From positions 1 through 9,513 of the forward strand of contig DAOVXH010000056.1 in NCBI GenBank assembly GCA_030636255.1: 9,513 nt of DNA. Direction: 5' to 3'. The position numbers and the translations under genes were made by a program. Positions within the stretch are counted from its first letter, which is position 1, and the number at the start of each line of letters is the position of its first letter. This document shows positions 4,608 through 9,513 of this stretch, piece after piece. The stretch is from Methanomassiliicoccales archaeon. Its GTDB lineage: Archaea; Thermoplasmatota; Thermoplasmata; SG8-5. The notes beneath the pieces are model-generated. The model worked only from the letters and a program-made list of their open reading frames with translations, was not told where the DNA came from and made no database searches.

Positions 4608-5903
4608 ATGAACTTAGATCCAAACACAACAAAATACATGATTAAGGCTAATATAAACGCAGATGGCGTTGTTGAAAAACCCGATGTGGTAGGAGCCATT
4701 TTCGGACAGACAGAAGGTCTGCTCGGCGAAGAGCTGGACCTCAGGGACCTCCAGAAGGGAGGAAGAATAGGAAGAATAGAAGTGAATGTCAATTCCCAGA
4801 AGGGCAAGTCCGATGGTGTAGTAGAAATACCATCTGGCCTGGACTCTGTGGAAACAGCCATACTGGCATCAGCCCTTGAAACAATTGACAGGGTTGGACC
4901 CTGCAAGGCAAAGGTCAAGATTATCAGCATAGAGGACGTTAGAGTCCGAAAAAGAGACCTTATTGTTGACAGGGCCAAGGAACTTCTGGCTGAAATGCTG
5001 GAAGAATCAAAAAATGTATCTGGAAATATTGCGGACTCAGTGAAAGAAGCAGTTCAGGTCCATGAGATTCTCTCCTACGGCCAGGAACATCTGCCAGCAG
5101 GACCAAATGTATCCAATTCTGATGCAATCATTGTGGTGGAAGGCCGGAATGACGTGCTTAACCTTCTGAAAGCAGGAATAAAGAACTCAATTGCAGTGGA
5201 GGGAACAAATATCCCAAACACAATAATTGAACTTTCAAAGCAGAAGACCGTGACAGCTTTCCTGGATGGAGACAGAGGCGGAGAACTTGTTCTGAAAGAG
5301 CTAATGCAGACCTGTGAGATTGACTTCCTGGCCAGAGCACCAAAAGGCAAAGAAGTGGAAGAGCTCACCAGCAAGCAGATAATGAAGGCACTCAGGCACA
5401 AGGTAATGGCAGATCAGTTCAATGAGCTTATTGAGGAAAATGGTGGAAGCCAGCCGCAATCCAATGGCAGGAAGGAAAAGAGCGACTTCAAGTCAAGAAA
5501 GGACAAGGATAGCAGAAAGGACAGAAAAGAACGGCCAAAGGATAAGCCTCCAAAGGCCGAGCCAAAACCTGTGAAGCCAGCCAAACCAGCACCCAAGCTT
5601 TCAGACGAGCATATGATGTTCAGAGACATGTTCAATGAAGTTGCAGGCAAGTCCAAGGCCAGGCTCATATCAGAGGCAAATGCAGTAATCGCAGAGATGC
5701 CTGTTAAGGACCTTGCAGAGTCGCTTAAGGGACAGGACGGAACCCAGGGCATCAAGGCAGTGGTCTTTGACGGAATAATAACACAGCGCCTTCTGGACAT
5801 ATCCAGCAATATGGGCATAGGAACACTAGTTGCATCAAAAATGGGAAAGGTTTCAAAGTTCCCTGATGGTCTAGAGGCCCTGACAAAGGCAGACTTCGAG
5901 TAA
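4608..5903 (+). CDS. dnaG: Archaeal DnaG, Toprim protein of the exosome
   Basis: Archaeal DnaG is related to bacterial primase through its Toprim domain, but in archaea it is chiefly a subunit of the RNA-degrading exosome, helping bind poly(A)-rich RNA; weak primase activity is reported for some members. The protein has 431 residues. Residues 1-165 are the conserved archaeal N-terminal domain (TTKYMIKANINADGVVEKPD near the start). The Toprim domain is about 170-245, with the catalytic Glu179 in IIVVEGRNDV and the metal-binding D220 and D222 in FLDGDRGG. Residues 280-335 are a flexible linker dominated by Lys, Arg, Asp and Pro. Residues 335-431 form the C-terminal domain (AVVFDGIITQRLLDI). No bacterial zinc-binding or helicase-binding domain is present. 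A strong AGGTGAT sets the start, and it is first in an operon with the Lon-like ATPase, which begins 7 bases after its stop. Confidence 0.95.
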   Translation: MNLDPNTTKYMIKANINADGVVEKPDVVGAIFGQTEGLLGEELDLRDLQKGGRIGRIEVNVNSQKGKSDGVVEIPSGLDSVETAILASALETIDRVGPCKAKVKIISIEDVRVRKRDLIVDRAKELLAEMLEESKNVSGNIADSVKEAVQVHEILSYGQEHLPAGPNVSNSDAIIVVEGRNDVLNLLKAGIKNSIAVEGTNIPNTIIELSKQKTVTAFLDGDRGGELVLKELMQTCEIDFLARAPKGKEVEELTSKQIMKALRHKVMADQFNELIEENGGSQPQSNGRKEKSDFKSRKDKDSRKDRKERPKDKPPKAEPKPVKPAKPAPKLSDEHMMFRDMFNEVAGKSKARLISEANAVIAEMPVKDLAESLKGQDGTQGIKAVVFDGIITQRLLDISSNMGIGTLVASKMGKVSKFPDGLEALTKADFE

Positions 5904-5910
5904 ACAGGTG

Positions 5911-7470
5911 ATGAAAATAACAATAACCGGGGAAACTGGAGTGGAAAAGGCGTTCCTAAGCGCAGACAAAGGCTTCAATATAGATGATATGAAGACCACC
6001 AGAGACATAATCATTCCACAGGATCCCCTGAAGAGAGTTATCGGCCAGGATGAGGCGGTAGACCTGGCGTCAATCGCAGCAAGCCAACATAGACATATAC
6101 TTCTTGTTGGCCCTCCTGGAACCGGTAAATCAATGATAGCACAGGCACTGGCCCTTCATCTACCTGCACCTTCAGAAGAGATTCGTGTAGTTCATAATCC
6201 TCAGAATCCAGAGAGACCTTTTGTTCAGGTTCTGAACCGCAAGCAGGTGGAAAGTGAGACTGAAATACAGGAAGATGCAGAGGGCGAATTAATTGACCCA
6301 AAGGCAGTGCCAGTGAATGTTGCTGAACGTCTTGGGTACAAATGTGTGAACTGTGGAACATACTCCAGCCCAAAGGACAGATTATGCACCAAATGCAGCA
6401 AGCCAAAGAGTGCCCAGAGAAGCGGAAGTGTTGACAATCCCTTCGGAGACCTTTTAGGCGGCATGCTTGAAGTAACACTTGGCCAGCTCAGCGACAAGGA
6501 GCAGGTCACAACAACTCGAAAAAGATACGGAAAGGAAGAGGTTGTTGTTTACGAGCGTGCCGGTGAGATGGTAATGGTCCTTGACCAGAAGACACTGGAA
6601 AAGCGCAGGGAGATGGAGAAGATAAGTCCATCCAAGACAATTGTTCCGGTTGATAGAAAATCATTTATAATGAGCACTGGCGCAAGCCCAACAGAATTAC
6701 TGGGAGACGTACGTCATGACCCCTACGGTTCGCACCCACATCTTGGAACGCCGCCATATGAGAGGGTTGTTCCTGGAGCAATTCACGAGGCCCATCAGGG
6801 TGTTCTGTTTGTTGATGAATTACCCCATCTTGGTCACTATCAGAGATACATTCTCACTGCAATGCAGGAACGCAGATTCCCAATAACTGGCCGTAACCCG
6901 CAATCCGCCGGGGCCAGCGTACGTGTGGACAATGTTCCATGTAACTTCATTTTTGTAGGCGCATGTAATATTCAGGATTTGGAATATGTTCTTTCACCGC
7001 TGAGGTCAAGAATTATCGGTTCAGGATACGAAGTATTAGTGGACGTGGCAATGGAAGACAATGAGCAAAATCAATTAAAATTGGCACAGTTCATAGCCCA
7101 GGAGATAAGAATGGACAAAAAAATTCCTGAGGCCAGCAAGGACACAGTACTGGCAATCATTGAAGAAGCAAGGCGCAGGGCCCTTACCCTTGACAAGATG
7201 GAAAAGTCCCTTACTCTCAGACTCAGGGAGCTGGGCGGTCTCATAAGGACTGCCGGAGATATAGCAATCCGTAAAAACCTCGACCTCATAGAGCCAGAGC
7301 ATGTGAAAGAAGCACTGACGCGAAGCAAATCCATTGAAGAACAGATAAAGGACAAATACGGCTCATACCAGCGCGGCGTGGCCTCCGATATGACAGGAGC
7401 ACAGAAGGCCTCCAGTCCATACCATTACTGGAACTCTGACTTTTATGATGACAAAACAGGCTACGAGTAA
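5911..7470 (+). CDS. LonB-like AAA+ ATPase with a zinc ribbon and no protease domain
   Basis: About 519 residues, read from ATG 5911 (a GTG directly before it at 5908 is also possible). Numbering here counts the GTG as residue 1. VIGQDEAVDLA (44-54) opens the AAA+ module. Walker A is GPPGTGKS (68-75), Walker B GVLFVDEL (298-305), sensor 1 FVGACN (349-354), arginine finger region PLRSRI (364-369), and LTLRLRELGGLIRTAGDIA (435-453) is the sensor 2 region. Blocks such as LLGDVRHDPYG, GTPPYERVVPGAIHEAHQG and AMQERRFPITG are clearly those of archaeal LonB. Two things differ: no hydrophobic segments lie between Walker A and B, where LonB has its membrane anchor, and a zinc ribbon sits there instead (C146, C149, C160, C163). 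It ends at the ATPase-protease boundary with a tail rich in Tyr, Asp and Ser (YHYWNSDFYDD), so no Ser-Lys protease dyad exists. It is probably a soluble remodelling ATPase. It is co-transcribed with dnaG, and T5 follows the stop. Confidence 0.85.
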   Translation: MKITITGETGVEKAFLSADKGFNIDDMKTTRDIIIPQDPLKRVIGQDEAVDLASIAASQHRHILLVGPPGTGKSMIAQALALHLPAPSEEIRVVHNPQNPERPFVQVLNRKQVESETEIQEDAEGELIDPKAVPVNVAERLGYKCVNCGTYSSPKDRLCTKCSKPKSAQRSGSVDNPFGDLLGGMLEVTLGQLSDKEQVTTTRKRYGKEEVVVYERAGEMVMVLDQKTLEKRREMEKISPSKTIVPVDRKSFIMSTGASPTELLGDVRHDPYGSHPHLGTPPYERVVPGAIHEAHQGVLFVDELPHLGHYQRYILTAMQERRFPITGRNPQSAGASVRVDNVPCNFIFVGACNIQDLEYVLSPLRSRIIGSGYEVLVDVAMEDNEQNQLKLAQFIAQEIRMDKKIPEASKDTVLAIIEEARRRALTLDKMEKSLTLRLRELGGLIRTAGDIAIRKNLDLIEPEHVKEALTRSKSIEEQIKDKYGSYQRGVASDMTGAQKASSPYHYWNSDFYDDKTGYE

Positions 7471-7473
7471 TTT

Positions 7474-7911
7474 TTAACTTGTGAACTCATCATCAGACGT
7501 TACAAGAAGATAAATCGTAATAATTGGAATTGCAACAAGTAAAGCTACATAAACCGATATATTGTAAATTCCTAAAGAATCCAAGAATGCAGCCACATTT
7601 ATAGGCATAGCAAAAGTTAAAACTGCTCCAAATAATGCGAATCTGTGTCTTATTTTTTGTATGGCACATAAACCTGCAACAATAGTTATGATTAAAATCA
7701 CAGAAAAAACAGCTGTGAACGATAAACAAAATAAATCACTGCTGAAGAAACCAGAGAATATTGGATAAATAGCTGTCATGCCTGAAATGAACATTATATT
7801 GCCAGCTAAAAGAGGTTTATATGAATTGAAACTCGGCTTCTCAGAATACGCCACATCATATTCGTCTTCATAAAAATCAACTTTTTGATGCTCAATTTCA
7901 GTATTAGCCAT
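7474..7911 (-). CDS. Four-helix membrane protein of unknown function
   Basis: The function is not recognised. The 145-residue product has a charged, Glu/Asp/Tyr-rich N-terminal segment (1-32) and then four predicted membrane helices at about 34-56, 60-82, 91-112 and 117-138, with the acidic tail TSDDEFTS. The short loop between helices 2 and 3 carries QKIRHR. The layout resembles small four-helix proteins common in Thermoplasmata-type archaea, but this is only a resemblance. The ATG at 7911 is preferred because GAGGAG lies just before it; a longer reading from a TTG at 7929 would be encoded by the ribosome binding site itself (EEEET). Its stop lies 3 bp from the stop of the convergent Lon-like gene. 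The gene is visibly more AT-rich than dnaG and its neighbour. Confidence 0.75.
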   Translation of the reverse strand: MANTEIEHQKVDFYEDEYDVAYSEKPSFNSYKPLLAGNIMFISGMTAIYPIFSGFFSSDLFCLSFTAVFSVILIITIVAGLCAIQKIRHRFALFGAVLTFAMPINVAAFLDSLGIYNISVYVALLVAIPIITIYLLVTSDDEFTS

Positions 7912-7950
7912 TGTCTCCTCTTCCTCCAATACCTAGTAAAAGAATTCATT

Positions 7951-7958
7951 GATAAAAA
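7951..7958 (-). promoter_or_regulatory. TATA box of the 7474-7911 membrane protein gene
   Basis: TTTTTATC on the minus strand, beginning 47 bp before the ATG at 7911. The predicted start leaves a leader of about 20 nt that contains the GGAGG/GAGGAG ribosome binding site. The gene thus has its own promoter and is not simply read through from the gene upstream. Confidence 0.45.
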
Positions 7959-8006
7959 CCTATCTAACCATCAGCGAAGCAGGCACTAAGACTGGGTATG
8001 AGTAAA

Positions 8007-8453
8007 CTAATTAGTCTCCTCAAAACTCATTTTGATTATTCTGTTATATCTCGCCTTGAACTTATCATTCCAAATGAAAAATACTGGAACCAATATAAGA
8101 TACAAAATGAACCCAAATGCTGGTGACCTTCCAAAGTAGAGATCTATGATATTCGGCAGTGCTATAAAATAAAAGATTAGAGAAGAAGTTGCTAGGGCCA
8201 ACTGAATTTCCAAAATATGCCTAACCTTTCGTGAAATTACTAATGCTCCCAAGAATGCGGATAATGAATTTAGCAGACAGAAAATTATGTGAACCAGAAA
8301 AAAACTAGAGATACCATCTCCTGAAAGATTTATAGAAAAGGTTGCAGCATCAAGACACAGGCCTAGAAGCAAAACAAGGTTGAGCATGAATGCAAATGCA
8401 AATAGGGTATGAGTTTGCTTAACAAGGTTGTTCATTCTCTTCCTGGCATCCAT
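8007..8453 (-). CDS. Second four-helix membrane protein of unknown function
   Basis: The function is not recognised. 148 residues from the ATG at 8453, or 142 from Met7 (8435), which has AGGA 5 nt before it and may be the true start. Four predicted membrane helices lie at about 16-38, 50-74, 80-105 and 110-128, with a basic C-terminal tail (KFKARYNRIIKMSFEETN). The loop between helices 2 and 3 carries RKVRHI, which matches the K-(I/V)-R-H at the same place in the next gene downstream. The two may be distant paralogues, although little else aligns by eye. The positive charges in the 2-3 loop and both termini suggest that the ends face the cytoplasm. The gene is AT-rich like its neighbour. Confidence 0.7.
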   Translation of the reverse strand: MDARKRMNNLVKQTHTLFAFAFMLNLVLLLGLCLDAATFSINLSGDGISSFFLVHIIFCLLNSLSAFLGALVISRKVRHILEIQLALATSSLIFYFIALPNIIDLYFGRSPAFGFILYLILVPVFFIWNDKFKARYNRIIKMSFEETN

Positions 8454-8480
8454 TTATTTCCCAACTTGAGATTCTTCTAT

Positions 8481-8492
8481 CATAATAAAAAA
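8481..8492 (-). promoter_or_regulatory. TATA-like box of the 8007-8453 gene
   Basis: TTTTTTATTATG on the minus strand, with the TTTATTAT core 36 bp before the ATG at 8453. It allows a short leader of about 9 nt to the first ATG, or about 27 nt to Met7. Confidence 0.4.
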
Positions 8493-8547
8493 CTATCTGG
8501 CCTTCATCGCAACCAAATAATGAAAATTATGTATTGGGGTAAAGGGA

Positions 8548-8571
8548 ATGATTGGGCATTCACCCAATCAT
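8548..8571 (-). terminator. Perfect 9-bp hairpin downstream of the small zinc protein
   Basis: ATGATTGGG (8548-8556) and CCCAATCAT (8563-8571) are perfect inverted arms around a six-base loop. On the minus strand it lies 33 nt after the stop of the zinc protein, so it could stabilise or end that transcript. What follows is TCCCTTTACC, not a clean T run, so the terminator call is tentative; U5 right after the stop (8595-8599) may do the job. The remainder of 8454-8603 holds only the promoter of the membrane gene. Confidence 0.4.
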
Positions 8572-8603
8572 CATTTAAGATTCTATTAATCATGAAAAAT
8601 TAA

Positions 8604-8741
8604 TTAATATCTCTTTGGTGGCCTGTGTTTTGCGTAGCAATCTTTGCAATATACTGGCCTGTCGCCATCTGGCTTGAAAGGAACTTCTGATTCCTTTCCA
8701 CAATCTGAGCACTTTATCGTGTGCATCTCTCTATCGTACAT
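8604..8741 (-). CDS. Small CxxC/CxxC zinc-binding protein, 45 residues
   Basis: Short protein MYDREMHTIKCSDCGKESEV and onward to DGDRPVYCKDCYAKHRPPKR-Y. Cys11, Cys14, Cys32 and Cys35 form a treble-clef or zinc-ribbon type site, and the C-terminus is basic. Proteins of this pattern (MH..C..CGKE..VPF.P...RPVYC..C) are widespread in archaea and some bacteria as conserved small zinc-finger proteins without a firm function; nucleic-acid binding is plausible but not shown. A strong GGAG 5 nt before the ATG and a TATA-like box 37 bp upstream support expression. It lies 65 bp after the epimerase and has its own promoter. Confidence 0.85.
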   Translation of the reverse strand: MYDREMHTIKCSDCGKESEVPFKPDGDRPVYCKDCYAKHRPPKRY

Positions 8742-8746
8742 TATAT

Positions 8747-8752
8747 CTCCTT
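8747..8752 (-). promoter_or_regulatory. Ribosome binding site of the small zinc protein
   Basis: AAGGAG on the minus strand, 5 nt before the ATG at 8741. It confirms the start of a gene that is otherwise easy to miss because of its length. Confidence 0.65.
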
Positions 8753-8772
8753 GCTGGACTCACCAGTTACCC

Positions 8773-8780
8773 AGTAAATC
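8773..8780 (-). promoter_or_regulatory. TATA-like box of the small zinc protein
   Basis: GATTTACT on the minus strand, 37 bp before the ATG. It is a weak match to the archaeal consensus, but it gives a leader of about 10 nt that contains the ribosome binding site. Confidence 0.3.
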
Positions 8781-8806
8781 CAAGCCACCTTACCGGAGGG
8801 CAATAC

Positions 8807-9513
8807 TTAATGATTTTCCATGATTTGAACAATCTTCTGGCAGGCTTTTCCATCGCCATAAACTTCCGGTCGCTGGCCGGAAGGCGCGAAATTTTTCACA
8901 GCGTCTTTAATCTTCTCAGGATTAGCTCCAGTCAAAATATTCCACCCTAACTCGATTGTCTCAACCCATTCAGTTTCTTCTCGAAGTGTAATACAAGGAG
9001 TTCCAAAGAAATATGCCTCCTTCTGCATGCCCCCGGAGTCTGTCAGAAGCTTGCTGGCATTCTTCACCAGTGCCAGAGATTCCACATAATTTACTGGCGC
9101 AATCAACTGAATTCCCTCAGGAAGCTGGATGCCTTTTTCTTTCATGATGTTAACGGTTCTTGGATGTGCCGGAAATATCACGTTCTGGCCATCCAGTGCC
9201 CCAAAAATATTTTTCAGATTTTGAGTATTATCGGTATTTGCTGGACGGTGGACAGTAAGCAGAAGGTAGTTGTCAGTTGTTAGATTGTTTCGCTGAAGAA
9301 TATCAGTCTCAAGCTGGCTGTATTCCATTGCAGCGTCGTACATCACATCCCCTACAACATGAATTCCCTGGCGAATTCCCTCATTGTGCAGGTTGTCCAC
9401 CGCTGTCTGGGTAGGGCAGAATAATAACTTGGAAATGTGATCAGTTAAGCGGCGGTTCACCTCTTCAGGCATAGCCATATTGAATGACCGCAATCCAGCT
9501 TCAACATGGGCCA
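8807..9513 (-). CDS. wecB: UDP-N-acetylglucosamine 2-epimerase (non-hydrolysing), C-terminal part
   Basis: Interconverts UDP-GlcNAc and UDP-ManNAc in the cytosol, providing ManNAc or ManNAcA units for surface polysaccharides and protein N-glycans. The visible 234 residues are the C-terminal two thirds of a protein that is usually about 360-380 long; the 5' end is beyond the window. Landmarks are AHVEAGLRSFN at the edge (with the catalytic-region Glu), MPEEVNRRLTDHIS, GDVMYDA, the TVHRPANTDN segment (the family's HR.EN histidine), FPAHPRT, DSGGMQKEA with the UDP-binding residues, and TEWVE. A TTG at 9493 is not a start, because the frame continues through HVEAGL to the edge. The gene suggests a surface-glycan cluster upstream, outside the window. 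Confidence 0.9.
   Translation of the reverse strand, partial: AHVEAGLRSFNMAMPEEVNRRLTDHISKLLFCPTQTAVDNLHNEGIRQGIHVVGDVMYDAAMEYSQLETDILQRNNLTTDNYLLLTVHRPANTDNTQNLKNIFGALDGQNVIFPAHPRTVNIMKEKGIQLPEGIQLIAPVNYVESLALVKNASKLLTDSGGMQKEAYFFGTPCITLREETEWVETIELGWNILTGANPEKIKDAVKNFAPSGQRPEVYGDGKACQKIVQIMENH

Noticed and set aside
4532..4978. 148-residue open frame antisense to the start of dnaG
   Set aside because: It is Ser/Pro/Leu-rich without family motifs and mirrors the dnaG codons; dnaG has the Toprim motifs and a ribosome binding site.
5414..5923. 169-residue open frame on the minus strand over the dnaG linker
   Set aside because: Its Ser/Phe/Leu bias is the complement of the Lys/Glu/Asp-rich dnaG linker; no promoter or ribosome binding site is apparent.
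6038..6478. 146-residue antisense frame within the Lon-like gene
   Set aside because: Low-complexity reading opposite a conserved AAA+ domain.
8006..8015. Ten-base palindrome ACTAATTAGT over the stop of the second membrane gene
   Set aside because: It is short, AT-rich and at a gene end, so it is likely chance.
9491..9493. TTG as the start of the epimerase
   Set aside because: The frame continues upstream through the conserved HVEAGLRSFN motif to the window edge, so the gene is cut, not started, here.
1..9513. CRISPR arrays, insertion sequences, tRNA or rRNA genes
   Set aside because: No spaced direct repeats, transposase motifs, tRNA cloverleaf or rRNA-like sequence was seen on either strand.

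Overview
The window is chromosomal DNA from an archaeon, most likely a euryarchaeon. The signs are archaeal gene content (Kae1, Sm-like LSm, ribosomal protein eL37, archaeal DnaG with a Toprim domain, a LonB-type AAA+ ATPase), BRE/TATA-type promoter sequences about 25-30 bp upstream of likely transcript starts, and GGTGAT-type ribosome binding sites. The gene set and the style of the small membrane proteins suggest Thermoplasmata or relatives such as Methanomassiliicoccales, but this is inference; no rRNA or tRNA is present to settle it.

Layout. 1-732 (minus) is a double winged-helix regulator whose second DNA-binding domain is cut by an in-frame TAA, with coding sense continuing to the window edge. 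826-2102 (minus) holds a two-gene cluster: a small glutaredoxin-like protein, then Kae1, the tRNA t6A synthesis subunit. 2103-2399 has no gene but contains two foldable elements, a T8 tract, and the purF terminator. 2400-4244 (minus) is a tight operon, LSm - eL37 - purF. 4245-4607 is a divergent control region with promoters both ways and a possible small RNA. 4608-7470 (plus) is a two-gene operon of dnaG and a LonB-like ATPase that has lost the protease domain and membrane anchor and gained a zinc ribbon. 7474-8453 (minus) carries two small four-helix membrane proteins of unknown function. 8604-8741 (minus) is a 45-residue CxxC/CxxC protein. 8807-9513 (minus) is the C-terminal part of a UDP-GlcNAc 2-epimerase cut by the window edge.

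How the genes fit together. The centre of the window concerns RNA and translation: LSm (RNA binding), eL37 (large ribosomal subunit), DnaG (in archaea mainly a subunit of the RNA-degrading exosome) and Kae1 (tRNA modification). PurF supplies the first committed step of purine synthesis in the same operon as a ribosomal protein, which links nucleotide supply to growth. The most unusual protein is the protease-less, zinc-ribbon Lon-type ATPase next to dnaG. The region after it is accessory in character, more AT-rich and with unrecognised membrane proteins.
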